This document shows positions 15,522 to 24,209 of a stretch of 38,454 bases of DNA, piece by piece. The DNA is taken from contig JAICOU010000008.1 of assembly GCA_025930495.1 (NCBI GenBank), forward strand, positions 1-38,454, read 5' to 3'. Below the pieces are notes generated by a model. The model saw only the letters and a list, made by a program, of their open reading frames with translations, was not told the DNA's origin and did no database searches. Position numbers and translations under genes: made by a program. Source of the DNA: Nitrososphaeraceae archaeon (lineage in GTDB: Archaea; Thermoproteota; Nitrososphaeria; Nitrososphaerales; Nitrosopumilaceae). Position 1 is the stretch's first letter; the number at the start of each line of letters is the position of its first letter.

Positions 15522-16912
15522 GACTGCAAGACACGCTTAGCAATTCAGAACAAATGCTAGACATTTCAAAAAAGATAAGAGTATACTTGTGTGGGGTTAC
15601 AGTTTACGACGAATCACATATAGGACACGCAAGGACAATAATTGTTTTTGACGTTCTAAGAAAATACTTGGAGAGCAAAGGAATCACAGTAGACTTTGTT
15701 CAAAATTTTACAGATGTTGATGATAAAATAATAAATCGTGCCGAATCAGAAAATACAACTGCAGAGCAAATTAGTTCAAGATATATTCAAAATTATTTCA
15801 ATGATTTTGATGGATTAAACGTAAAGCGTGCAACAAATTATCCCAAAGCAACTGAGCATATGGAAGATATTAAAAATGTCATCAAGAAACTAATTGAAAA
15901 AGATATAGCATATGTATCAAAGAATGGAGTGTATTTCTCAGTATCAAAATTTCCCCAATATGGTAAATTATCAAAAAAGAAGATAGACGAACTGCAATCA
16001 GGTGCAAGAATTGAAGTAGACGAGGCAAAAAAAGATCCGCTAGATTTTGCATTGTGGAAATTTTCAGATGTCAAGCCACTCTGGGATAGCCCGTGGGGCA
16101 AAGGAAGACCAGGATGGCATATAGAATGCTCTGCAATGAGTATACGATACCTTGGAGAAAATTTTGACATACATGGAGGCGGCAGAGATTTGATATTTCC
16201 TCATCATGAAAATGAAATTGCACAGTCAGAGTCATTTACATCAAAACAATTTGCAAAAATTTGGATGCATGTAGGAATGGTTACAATTAATGGTGAAAAA
16301 ATGTCAAAATCACTTGGAAACATCAAATCAATAAAATATGTTTTAGATAACTGGGGGTCAAACATAATCAGATTATTTTGTTTGTCAGGGCATTATTCAA
16401 AACCAATAGACTATTCTGAAGAATTGTTAAAAGAGAATCTCATAAAATGGCGCCAAGCTGAGATATGTTATTATGAATTGATTCATGCAAATAATAAAAA
16501 TCATGACAGTGAAATCAGATCACTAATTGAGGAAACAAGTAATGAATTTGATAATGCGTTGGAATCTGACTTTAATACTCATCTTGCACTTTTGGCATTT
16601 TTTAAACTTGTAAAAGAAGTAAATCATTTAGCCGCCGAAGAAAAATTAGACTCAGATGATGCTAAAATAATTATTCCAGAATTTGAAAGAATGCTTGAAA
16701 TTTTAGGATTGATTATCCCAAAAATAACACTAGAGCAAAAACAAGAAATTGACAATTTGATCACAAACAGAGAACAATTAAGAAAAGAAAAGAAATTTCA
16801 AGAAGCAGACAAAATCAGAGACAAACTCAATGAAATGAACATCGAGTTAATTGATCATAAGGGAAAAACAATCTGGATACAAAAAGAAAAGATCAAGGCA
16901 GATATACAGTAA
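15518..16912 (+). CDS. cysS: Cysteinyl-tRNA synthetase
   Basis: 464 residues, class I synthetase charging tRNA-Cys. Visible: zinc ligand Cys25 in YLCGVTVYD, HIGH at 34-37 (DESHIGHAR), the second zinc site in GWHIECSAMS and GGGRDLIFPHHENEIAQ, and KMSKS near residue 260 (NGEKMSKSLGN). The C-terminal helical and anticodon-binding part ends with REQLRKEKKFQEADKIRDKLNEM, typical of CysRS. The presence of CysRS means this organism does not need the SepRS/SepCysS route for Cys-tRNA. Overlaps nadE by four bases. Confidence 0.95.
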   Translation: MRLQDTLSNSEQMLDISKKIRVYLCGVTVYDESHIGHARTIIVFDVLRKYLESKGITVDFVQNFTDVDDKIINRAESENTTAEQISSRYIQNYFNDFDGLNVKRATNYPKATEHMEDIKNVIKKLIEKDIAYVSKNGVYFSVSKFPQYGKLSKKKIDELQSGARIEVDEAKKDPLDFALWKFSDVKPLWDSPWGKGRPGWHIECSAMSIRYLGENFDIHGGGRDLIFPHHENEIAQSESFTSKQFAKIWMHVGMVTINGEKMSKSLGNIKSIKYVLDNWGSNIIRLFCLSGHYSKPIDYSEELLKENLIKWRQAEICYYELIHANNKNHDSEIRSLIEETSNEFDNALESDFNTHLALLAFFKLVKEVNHLAAEEKLDSDDAKIIIPEFERMLEILGLIIPKITLEQKQEIDNLITNREQLRKEKKFQEADKIRDKLNEMNIELIDHKGKTIWIQKEKIKADIQ

Positions 16913-16958
16913 GACAGCACAAACACCAGTACAAATAGAGGAAGAAACAGAATGGAAT

Positions 16959-17093
16959 ATGTCGTTATTTTGTGAAAAATGTAACAGTCGAAGACTTCCA
17001 AAATGGATAAAAGAAGAAAACAAGACACATTGGCTTTGTGAAACTTGTGACAATTATGTAGACGGTGAAAACAACATCATCGTTAAAGCATAA
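16959..17093 (+). CDS. Small zinc-ribbon protein
   Basis: 44 residues from ATG 16959; a longer in-frame start at 16851 overlaps cysS out of phase and is less likely. The product has two Cys-x2-Cys knuckles, CEKCNSRRLPKW and CETCDNYV, about 20 residues apart, which is a zinc ribbon. Follows cysS by 46 bases on the same strand. A conserved thaumarchaeal micro zinc finger is plausible; partner and function unknown. Confidence 0.55.
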   Translation: MSLFCEKCNSRRLPKWIKEENKTHWLCETCDNYVDGENNIIVKA

Positions 17094-17121
17094 AAGAAGT
17101 TTAAGCACTAACGAAAACAGA

Positions 17122-18333
17122 TTATTTCTTTGATGCACTAACCAAAGACACCACATCTCTATCCCTTAGTTGATAATCTACTGGCAATCTCAAATGATAT
17201 CTCAAGTCTTTTCCATAAAGCAATCCTTTGGTAAGATCAGTGTGTATCTCCTTTGCAAGATCAGCAATTGTTGCTCCAGCCTTAAGCAAAAGCAAATCAG
17301 GCAATACACGTCCTTTTTTATCTGCAAGATGTTTCTCATCAGCTACAGGATAAACAGAGTTCATCTTCAAAAGTTTGAAGATTGCTACGTTTATTGCAAA
17401 TTGCACACCAGTTCTCATGTATTCACCCATTATTCCTTGTTTTATGAAATCCAATGCACGTGTTTGTTTTTCATTAAGCTCCCCGGATTTGATTATTTCA
17501 AATTGTTCCGAACCTGGAGAGTATTTGATCAATCCCTTTTGTTCTGCTCTTCTTAGACTAAATTCACTATCACCACTGACAGGAATTACTATAGAATCAT
17601 TGTAACGTTCTCGCAATCTAGCAAAATTTTTGTCTGCACCTTCAACGTCTATTTTATTTGCAACAATTAAGGTAGGTTTTGAAATTTTTCTAATATACGA
17701 CGCAAGTTTTTTAGTATCAACCATATCAAAATCATCAAATTCTTTTTCTTCTAGTCCAAGTGCAATCAATGCATCTTTCACATGTATTTTATTGACACCT
17801 ATACCACGATACAAATCAGTTATAGCATCAATAATTCCAGAGCCAGTTCGAATCAACTTTGAGACCTTATCTCTATTCCCTTCCAAAATTTTATGATACC
17901 ACATGATTAATTCCTCTTCAATATCTGCAAAGTCAGATATAGGATCACCACTTCCAACTTCGCTGATTTTTCCAGAAGAATCTATACCGCCAGAGGCATC
18001 AACTACATGAAGTAATGCATCAGATTGTGCGGCAATGGAAAGAAATTGATTTCCCAAGCCCTTTCCTTTCCAGGCATCTTTGATAAGACCAGGTAAATCA
18101 ATTAATTCAACTGGTATGTATCTCCAACCCTCAACACATTTTGAATTATTAGGATTGTCTTGTATTTTGAATTCTGGATGTACACATAATGTAATTGCGT
18201 GTGCTGTTCCAGAAACAGGTTTTTTTGTTGTAAATGGATAAGAAGAGATTTCTTCAGAAGATAAAGTGGCAGCATTATAGAAAGTAGTTTTACCAGTATT
18301 TGTTTTGCCTATTAGCCCGAGTTTAATTGGCAT
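17122..18333 (-). CDS. Obg/YchF-type GTPase with C-terminal TGS domain
   Basis: 403 residues, the archaeal translation-associated GTPase of the Obg-HflX superfamily (YchF/DRG-like). G1 is GKTNTGKTT (9-17), the switch region contains YPFTTKKP, G3 is DLPG (79-82), followed by KGKGLGNQFLS, and G4 is NKID (226-229). The C-terminal ~80 residues form a TGS domain (LLLLKAGATIADLAKEIHTDLTKGLLYGK) ending in the typical hydrophobic strand before SASKK. Cytoplasmic, probably ribosome-associated. The G4 motif NKID (not NxxE) suggests GTP rather than ATP as substrate. Transcribed toward the cysS/zinc ribbon pair. Confidence 0.9.
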   Translation of the reverse strand: MPIKLGLIGKTNTGKTTFYNAATLSSEEISSYPFTTKKPVSGTAHAITLCVHPEFKIQDNPNNSKCVEGWRYIPVELIDLPGLIKDAWKGKGLGNQFLSIAAQSDALLHVVDASGGIDSSGKISEVGSGDPISDFADIEEELIMWYHKILEGNRDKVSKLIRTGSGIIDAITDLYRGIGVNKIHVKDALIALGLEEKEFDDFDMVDTKKLASYIRKISKPTLIVANKIDVEGADKNFARLRERYNDSIVIPVSGDSEFSLRRAEQKGLIKYSPGSEQFEIIKSGELNEKQTRALDFIKQGIMGEYMRTGVQFAINVAIFKLLKMNSVYPVADEKHLADKKGRVLPDLLLLKAGATIADLAKEIHTDLTKGLLYGKDLRYHLRLPVDYQLRDRDVVSLVSASKK

Positions 18334-18367
18334 GGTTTGATTGCAATCTAAGAATATTTATCTCTGC

Positions 18368-18733
18368 CTAGATGGAATCGTTTGTTTTCTCAGTGATCTT
18401 TTCAAGGGATTGTTTTAATTCCTTTATGGACCATTCAATATCACTTATGTCTTTTTTTGAAAGTTCACTTTTCCATTTATCTAAAATAGTATTTGTTATT
18501 TCTGAGCAGTTGTAAAGTAAATTCCAATATGGATGATGTTCTGCTGTTGCATATGCAAGCTCAGTCACATCATTTAATCCATTTTTAGCTCTTGTCAGAG
18601 CAGTAATGTTTTCACCAAAAATTTTTACAATGTTAGTTTCTAGATCTTTTTCAACTTTTAGCGGAGTGTTATTCTTTTCATGTTTATTGACTAGTTCAAG
18701 CAAATCATTGTAAAAAGCATCAAAGGAAGTCAT
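18368..18733 (-). CDS. Hypothetical helical protein
   Basis: 121 residues from ATG 18733, two bases after the upstream stop; a longer frame starting at 18769 would overlap the CoA-binding protein gene. The protein is soluble and mostly helical (SFDAFYNDLLELVNKHEKN near the start; KELKQSLEKITEKTN at the end) with the odd central segment YATAEHHPYWNLLYNCSE. No family recognised. Likely cotranscribed with the CoA-binding protein. Confidence 0.55.
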   Translation of the reverse strand: MTSFDAFYNDLLELVNKHEKNNTPLKVEKDLETNIVKIFGENITALTRAKNGLNDVTELAYATAEHHPYWNLLYNCSEITNTILDKWKSELSKKDISDIEWSIKELKQSLEKITEKTNDSI

Positions 18734-18735
18734 TT

Positions 18736-19146
18736 CTAGAATAGCCTCTGATATTCTGCCAACATACATCTATTAAATACAACTTTGATGCCTTTTTTTC
18801 TTGCCATGTCTTCAGCTTCAGGATTGTGAATTCCTTCTTGAAGCCAAATTACCTTGGGATTTTTCTTTATAGCTTCCTCCACAACAGGAAGTACAAGATC
18901 AGAGGGCCTAAACACATCAACAATGTCAATATCATCATCAACATCAGAAATAGTACTGTAACATTTTTTGCCTAAAATATTATCAGTTGTAGGATTTACT
19001 GGAATTATATCAAACCCATTTTCAGACAGATATTTTGGCACATAGTGTGCTGCCTTGTTATCATTTTTAGACATACCAACTACTACAACACGTCTTAAAG
19101 AAAGAATGTCTCGAATTTCAGCATCGGTGTAAGAATCATGTTCCAT
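18736..19146 (-). CDS. CoA-binding (Rossmann) domain protein
   Basis: 136 residues from ATG 19146 (MEHDSYTD); the frame stays open another 25 hydrophobic codons upstream but those look non-coding. It is a single CoA_binding_2 domain of the YccU type: nucleotide loop RRVVVVGMSKNDNKAAHYVPKYL (about 18-40), then IPVNPTTDNILGKKCY, VDVFRPSDLVLPVVEEAI and a conserved IWLQEGIHNPEAEDMAR. Members bind CoA or a similar nucleotide; the role is not established. Cys near the C-terminus (NRCMLAEY) is family-typical. Confidence 0.85.
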   Translation of the reverse strand: MEHDSYTDAEIRDILSLRRVVVVGMSKNDNKAAHYVPKYLSENGFDIIPVNPTTDNILGKKCYSTISDVDDDIDIVDVFRPSDLVLPVVEEAIKKNPKVIWLQEGIHNPEAEDMARKKGIKVVFNRCMLAEYQRLF

Positions 19147-19273
19147 AAAAAATCTAAAGCATAGTGGAATATAATTTTTGAAATAAACAAGAATAAGATA
19201 TTCAGGATAAAGAATTATCAAGACAAAAAAGCAAAACCGCAGGGTATTTTAATAATAACAAAAATCAGATTTC

Positions 19274-19807
19274 ATGGAACCAACTCCAGAAGAACCAAAA
19301 GATGTAATTGTTCTTGGGGCAATTAAAAAAGGAGCCAAAAAATTTGAAAAGATACAAAATGCAGCTCAAATAGATGCAGAGGAATTAAATTCAATTCTCG
19401 AAAAACTAGAGAAGAGAGAACTAATCACAGTGGAAGAGAAAAAGAGTTGGTTTGGTAAAAAAATAGAGATCAAAATCACAGAAAGAGGATCTAAGGAAGT
19501 AGAAGAGAGAATTCATGAATTACAAGGTAAATGGGATCAAATGTCATTATTGTACAAAAGTGGAGACAAGCAAAAATTAAAGCAATACATGGATGATAAC
19601 AAATCAATTCTTCCCATGATGATGTTTTTTGGAGTAATGGATATGATCATGTTTTCAATGATGTTTAGCATGATGGGTATGATGATGACAGACTATGTAC
19701 CAGCAGAAAGCATTCCAAGTGATGCAGGTGGAGATAGTTCATCAGACAGTGGTTCGGATGGCGGTGGGTCTGATGGCGGCGGATTTGACTTTGATGTCGG
19801 ATTCTAA
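19274..19807 (+). CDS. Winged-helix protein with Met-rich hydrophobic segment and Gly/Ser/Asp tail
   Basis: 177 residues in three parts. Residues 8-85 form a probable winged helix-turn-helix domain (LEKLEKRELITVEEKKSWFG, with a wing-like KIEIKITERG). Residues 113-140 are hydrophobic with 13 methionines between 115 and 138, long enough for one membrane helix. Residues 150-177 are a low-complexity tail of Ser, Asp and Gly ending FDFDVGF. I know no characterised protein with this order. It could be a membrane-tethered regulator, with methionines in a helix able to contact Cu(I) or Ag(I), but that is speculation. A TATA-like sequence lies about 25 bases before the ATG. Confidence 0.7.
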   Translation: MEPTPEEPKDVIVLGAIKKGAKKFEKIQNAAQIDAEELNSILEKLEKRELITVEEKKSWFGKKIEIKITERGSKEVEERIHELQGKWDQMSLLYKSGDKQKLKQYMDDNKSILPMMMFFGVMDMIMFSMMFSMMGMMMTDYVPAESIPSDAGGDSSSDSGSDGGGSDGGGFDFDVGF

Positions 19808-19853
19808 GTTAAAGTTGATATTTTATACTTGAAATAAAGAAGACATACAGTTG

Positions 19854-20858
19854 ATGTACAGCTCGTATGACAATCCAGGTCTAGTCAAAGTATTATCATT
19901 TCTAAAATCGCACAATACAGAATATCTTTCAGGTCAAGATCTGAGTGATGTCTTAAGAATAAGCAGAGTTGCAGTTTGGAAGCATATTAAAAAAATTAGA
20001 GAATTGGGATATAAAATAGAATCAAAACAAAAGCTAGGATACAGGCTAGAATCCAATACAGATATGCTACTGCCATGGGAAGTCACGTCAGGGTTAAAGA
20101 CCAAAATATTTGGAAAACAAGCATATTATTTTGATTCAATTGATTCTACTCAAAACCATGCGATGAAAATTGCTTCAGATGAAGCAAATAATGGAACAGT
20201 GATAATTGCAGAAAAACAAACCAGTGGAAAAGGGAGATTAGGCAGAAAGTGGATTTCACCCAAAGGAGGTATTTGGCTTTCAATAATTTTACACCCAAAA
20301 TTTGACATATCAGTAATCACATTATTCCCAATAGCTTCTGCACTAGCACTATCAAATGCAATAGAAAAAACATTGAATATCAAATCAGAATTGAAATGGC
20401 CAAATGACATAACAATCAAAGGCAAAAAAGTTGCAGGGATGTTAGTGGATGCATCATTAGAGTCAAATAAAATAGAAAATCTAATCCTAGGTGTTGGAAT
20501 AAATTTCAATGTAGACATTAAGCAAATTGAAAAGAGCTTAAAAGACACACCGAATTTTTACGGGATTGCATCATTGAGTGAACAAAATAAAACGGTAAAA
20601 TCAATTTTACTAGTACAATCATTTTTGATGGAGTTAGAACAGATATACAATTTATTGAATACAGGGGATACTAAAAAAATCATCAGAGACTGGACAAGAA
20701 GATCCTCGACAATTGGTCAAAACATAGAACTGAGTACAGAGAACGGAAAAATTAGAGGCAAGGCAATCAAAATAGATGAAGATGGGGCGTTAGTCATATC
20801 AGAAAATAAGAAAAATAGGCGAATTACTTCGGGGGATATCACACATATTTCAAAATGA
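19854..20858 (+). CDS. birA: Biotin--[acetyl-CoA-carboxylase] ligase with HTH domain
   Basis: 334 residues from ATG 19854 (a TTG just before is an alternative). The N-terminal ~65 residues are a winged helix (LSGQDLSDVLRISRVAVWKHIKKIRELGY), the middle is the biotin ligase domain with SIDSTQNHAM and the biotinyl-AMP loop GKGRLGRKWISPKGGIW, then LKWPNDITIKGKKVAGMLV; the C-terminal SH3-like domain follows. It attaches biotin to the carboxyl carrier protein of acetyl-CoA/propionyl-CoA carboxylase, which in this lineage serves the 3-hydroxypropionate/4-hydroxybutyrate carbon fixation cycle. The HTH suggests it also represses biotin-related genes. Confidence 0.93.
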   Translation: MYSSYDNPGLVKVLSFLKSHNTEYLSGQDLSDVLRISRVAVWKHIKKIRELGYKIESKQKLGYRLESNTDMLLPWEVTSGLKTKIFGKQAYYFDSIDSTQNHAMKIASDEANNGTVIIAEKQTSGKGRLGRKWISPKGGIWLSIILHPKFDISVITLFPIASALALSNAIEKTLNIKSELKWPNDITIKGKKVAGMLVDASLESNKIENLILGVGINFNVDIKQIEKSLKDTPNFYGIASLSEQNKTVKSILLVQSFLMELEQIYNLLNTGDTKKIIRDWTRRSSTIGQNIELSTENGKIRGKAIKIDEDGALVISENKKNRRITSGDITHISK

Positions 20859-20875
20859 CATAAACAAAATCCATA

Positions 20876-21244
20876 TCATTTTTTTGAAGACTTTCTTTTA
20901 GGTGTAGATTTTTTCTTGTTTTTTGATATAGAAGGTTTTCTAGACTTTCTATTTGAAATAAGATTAGATTGTTCTCTTAAGATATTTTTGAGATCATTTT
21001 GGATATCAAAAACCACAACAATCATGTCTTCTAGCACCTTAGAATACTGGCTGTATGCAGACAGTAGCTCAGATTGTTTTTTAGATACTTTGGCAAGATA
21101 TTCATTTGAGCGTAAAAGGTTAGTAGAAGTAATTAATTCAGGCATGTCTAAGGTGGGACCTCCTAATTCATCTAATTCTGACTTGATGTCTTGAATTTTC
21201 TTGCTAAATTCATAGATAATTTCACCTACGCCGAGCTTACTCAA
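20876..21244 (-). CDS. Coiled-coil protein with Lys-rich tail
   Basis: 122 residues. The first ~95 form long amphipathic helices (EFSKKIQDIKSELDELGG; SKVLEDMIVVVFDIQND), the last ~25 are a basic, Ser/Lys-rich tail (RKSRKPSISKNKKKSTPKRK) that could bind nucleic acid. No signal peptide or membrane segment. Not recognised. Converges with birA with 17 bases between stops. Confidence 0.55.
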   Translation of the reverse strand: MSKLGVGEIIYEFSKKIQDIKSELDELGGPTLDMPELITSTNLLRSNEYLAKVSKKQSELLSAYSQYSKVLEDMIVVVFDIQNDLKNILREQSNLISNRKSRKPSISKNKKKSTPKRKSSKK

Positions 21245-21338
21245 TCTAGAAAACTTGTATTTGTTAGAAGATTAAAGATTTGCTAAGAAGTACAGAATTT
21301 TGAACTAAAAATGGCAGTAATATACCAATAGTCATAAT

Positions 21339-22805
21339 TTGTCACAAAATGGAAATAAAATATATCTGAAATCAAAACGTCAAATATTGATGATTCATGC
21401 TTTTCTAGGTGCAATTTTACTATTTTCTAGTTTTATTTCAGTTCCTGTGTTCGCACAGACTACAAGCGATGCACAGACAATGTTCAAACAGGCCAATGAA
21501 CACTTTGTGAAAGGAGAATACAACGAAGCAATTGTAATCTATGATGATATTTTAGAAGTGACTCCAAATAATTTGTCCACATTGAAAATGAAGGCTATTG
21601 CTCTAAGTAATTCCGGATATCACGAAAAATCACTAAAAGAGTTCTTCAAGATTCTTCAATCCAAGCCAGACGACATTACAGCGCTTACTGGAATGGGCAT
21701 TGGATTTGGAAATTTGGGAGAATATCAAGAAGCCAAATACTATTTTGAAAAAGCAGTCAAGAAAAAATCAGACAGTGTTGTGATCAACAACTATAAAGAA
21801 TTTATAGATAAGGTGATTGCAAAATATCCATACATTACGACAGAAAAACCAGTTGGTCTAAAAATTGAGATAGTAATTCCAGATTGGATCAAACCTACTG
21901 CAAAATGGTGGGCAGAAGGGCAAATCAAAGATTCAGAGTTTGTATCAGCATTATTATTTATGATTGAAAATAAAATCATACAAATTCCAATAGTAGAAAC
22001 AAAATCAGAAACAGACGATAAAATACCAGATTGGATACGAAACAATGCTGATTGGTGGGCAGATGGCTCAATAGATGACAATTCTTTTGTTCAAGGAATA
22101 CAGTACATGATAGAAAAAGGAATCATAATTGTAGATATTAAAAAATCACAAGAAGAGATTCAAAAAGAAAAAGATGATGAATTTTATTTGTTTGGAAAAT
22201 ATCTGCGCAGTATTTCAAAAAATGTTGCAGATGAAAAAAGATACATAGAAAACCCAAATCCTAGTCAAGAAGTAATAAAAAAATTTCTCCGAGATTATAT
22301 AAAATGGAACTTTGAAGAAGAGGTAAAAACAGCATCAAGTAACTTTCCAGATCCCACGTACCAAATCATAAATCAAACATATGTTATTCATTACAAGGTT
22401 TTTGTAAATGAACAGCCAACAGGATTGCCATTAGATCATGTCAGTACATTGCAAAATTCATTTTTGTTTTGGGAAAATCAAGAATTAAGTACCAACGGAC
22501 AAAAAGCCATAATGGAATTTGAGATTACTGATCAAAAACACGAAGCAAATGTATGGGTTACATGGGTAGTACGAGACATAGGACAAGGCGTACTTGGTCA
22601 TGCACATTTGGGAAAGGGAGTAGTTGAAATCACATTAGGCGATTATAATTGTGACGGAATATTTCAGCTGTATGATATAAAAACTGTTGAAAAAATAATG
22701 ACACATGAGTTGGGTCATTCAATAGGACTGGAACATACATCTGATCCAAATAACATAATGTATACTTCGTTAAAACCAAGTTATGCATATTGCCTATTAG
22801 GATAA
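21339..22805 (+). CDS. Secreted TPR / WW-repeat zinc metalloprotease (matrixin-like)
   Basis: 488 residues from TTG 21339 (ATG 21390 is an alternative). An N-terminal hydrophobic segment ends at VFAQ (residue 40) as a signal peptide. Residues about 43-145 are TPR-like (AQTMFKQANEHFVKGEYNEA). Two ~38-residue repeats follow at 180-217 and 229-266 (IPDWIKPTAKWWAEGQIKDS and IPDWIRNNADWWADGSIDD). The C-terminus holds a metzincin-type zinc site HELGHSIGLEH (His456, Glu457, His460, His466) with a Met-turn candidate Met474 (NNIMYTS). The likely role is an extracellular peptidase anchored or targeted by its N-terminal domains. Substrate unknown. Confidence 0.8.
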   Translation: MSQNGNKIYLKSKRQILMIHAFLGAILLFSSFISVPVFAQTTSDAQTMFKQANEHFVKGEYNEAIVIYDDILEVTPNNLSTLKMKAIALSNSGYHEKSLKEFFKILQSKPDDITALTGMGIGFGNLGEYQEAKYYFEKAVKKKSDSVVINNYKEFIDKVIAKYPYITTEKPVGLKIEIVIPDWIKPTAKWWAEGQIKDSEFVSALLFMIENKIIQIPIVETKSETDDKIPDWIRNNADWWADGSIDDNSFVQGIQYMIEKGIIIVDIKKSQEEIQKEKDDEFYLFGKYLRSISKNVADEKRYIENPNPSQEVIKKFLRDYIKWNFEEEVKTASSNFPDPTYQIINQTYVIHYKVFVNEQPTGLPLDHVSTLQNSFLFWENQELSTNGQKAIMEFEITDQKHEANVWVTWVVRDIGQGVLGHAHLGKGVVEITLGDYNCDGIFQLYDIKTVEKIMTHELGHSIGLEHTSDPNNIMYTSLKPSYAYCLLG

Positions 22806-22852
22806 TTTTTCAAATTAAAAAATAAAACATTCATTTCTGATTATTCAGAGTT

Positions 22853-22876
22853 ATTCTAATTTTATAGAATTAGAAT
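22853..22876. repeat. Inverted repeat between metalloprotease and tfb
   Basis: ATTCTAATT (22853-22861) and AATTAGAAT (22868-22876) are perfect 9-base arms around TTATAG. It lies 48 bases after the metalloprotease stop and about 80 bases before the tfb ATG. It may be an operator for tfb or part of a terminator. The loop contains a TATA-like core. Confidence 0.45.
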
Positions 22877-22957
22877 GAGTATTAGCTTAACCTACATACA
22901 ATTAACCTGCAGAAATTAGGTAAAATGAATAATAAGCTAATTACAGAATTATGACTA

Positions 22958-23869
22958 ATGCTGAAAAGCACAATAGTTTCTGGACCAAAATGTCCTTCAT
23001 GTGGTGATAAAAAAATGGTAACAGATGAAACCACTGGAGAATTGTTTTGTGGAAGATGTGGTTTTGTAGTTTCCGATAAAATTTCAGAGACAGGAGCAGA
23101 ATGGCGTTCTTTTGCAAATGATGATACAAACAGAACTAGAGTAGGTGCAGGAACATCATTGACAATGCACGATATGGGATTATCAACAGTAATTGGCGCT
23201 GCAAACAAAGATTCTACCGGAAAACCACTCACATCATCAATGAAGAGCTCAATTGAGAGATTAAGAACTTGGGATAGTAGAACACAGGCACATTCTTCTG
23301 CAGATAGAAATCTAAGACAAGCACTAAATGAAATGGACAAATTAAAAGATAAACTGGCACTAACAGATGCAGTAGTTGAAAAAGCTGCGTATATTTACCG
23401 AAAGGCTATGGAGAAAAAACTTGTAAGAGGTCGTTCTATTCAAGGCCTAGTTGCAGCATGCCTTTATGCTTCATGTAGAAATACTGAAACGCCTAGAACT
23501 TTGGATGATGTTGCCAAGGGCATCAACATTAGAAGAAAAGATGTTGCAAGATGTTATAGATTAATTTTTAGAGAACTGGAATTAAAAATGCCAGTGGTAG
23601 ATCCTGTAAAAGGAGTATCAAGAATTGCAAGCATTGCAGAATTAAGCGAAAAAAGTAAACGAAGAGCAGTTGCAATACTAGAACAGGCAAAAAAAATAGG
23701 GATGGTTGCAGGAAAAGATCCTATGGGGATAGCAGCAGCGGCATTGTATTTGGCATGTATTAGTACAGGTGAGGTAAAATCACAAAAAGATATCTCAATT
23801 GCATCTGGAGTTACAGAGGTAACAATTAGAAACAGATGTGCAGGTTTGAGAAAAATGATGCAAAACTAA
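22958..23869 (+). CDS. tfb: Transcription initiation factor B (TFB)
   Basis: 303 residues. It recruits RNA polymerase to TBP-bound archaeal promoters. The zinc ribbon has Cys12, Cys15, Cys31 and Cys34 (KCPSCGD and FCGRCGF); the B-reader/linker region follows (GAEWRSFANDDTNRTRVGAG); two cyclin-like repeats occupy about 110-300 (YRKAMEKKLVRGRSIQGLVA and AKKIGMVAGKDPMGIAAAAL). Full length and intact. Thaumarchaea usually have several TFBs; this one looks like a general form, not a reduced one. An inverted repeat lies in its upstream region. Confidence 0.95.
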   Translation: MLKSTIVSGPKCPSCGDKKMVTDETTGELFCGRCGFVVSDKISETGAEWRSFANDDTNRTRVGAGTSLTMHDMGLSTVIGAANKDSTGKPLTSSMKSSIERLRTWDSRTQAHSSADRNLRQALNEMDKLKDKLALTDAVVEKAAYIYRKAMEKKLVRGRSIQGLVAACLYASCRNTETPRTLDDVAKGINIRRKDVARCYRLIFRELELKMPVVDPVKGVSRIASIAELSEKSKRRAVAILEQAKKIGMVAGKDPMGIAAAALYLACISTGEVKSQKDISIASGVTEVTIRNRCAGLRKMMQN

Positions 23870-23879
23870 TAGGAGAAAA

Positions 23880-24170
23880 ATGTCAAATAATGAAAATGCA
23901 TGGTCAGATTGGCTAGACTTTAATAAAGAAACGATTTCAAAAATACCACAATCTGCAGGAGTCTATATGATGCATGCATCTATGAAAATTTTATTCATCG
24001 GTGGTTCTGAAAATATCAAAACAAGTATCCAAGATAAAGAAAAAGATCCATGTATCTCAAGAGCTACAAGAGTGAGATACATGCAGACTATATCTTATGA
24101 GCAAATCACAAATGATTTAATTAAAGATTATAAAGATAGACATGAGGGAAAACACCCTCAGTGTATGTAA
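23880..24170 (+). CDS. GIY-YIG-like small protein, degenerate motif
   Basis: 96 residues. The order SAGVYMMHASMKILFIGGSEN (GVY at 27-29, FIG at 39-41) matches the GIY-YIG nuclease fold with both motif copies altered but shape-conserving, followed by RATRVRYMQTISYEQ with Arg and a C-terminal LIKDYKDRHEGKHPQC resembling the LIEEYKPxHG end of UvrC-type domains. A stand-alone one-domain version. Whether the residues needed for cleavage are complete is unclear, so it could be an inactive nucleic-acid-binding relative. It starts 11 bases after the tfb stop with an AGGAG site in the gap, so it is probably cotranscribed with tfb. Confidence 0.55.
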   Translation: MSNNENAWSDWLDFNKETISKIPQSAGVYMMHASMKILFIGGSENIKTSIQDKEKDPCISRATRVRYMQTISYEQITNDLIKDYKDRHEGKHPQCM

Positions 24171-24209
24171 GTACGTTAAAAAAATTAAACTGTTGTGCAG
24201 TTTTAAAAA

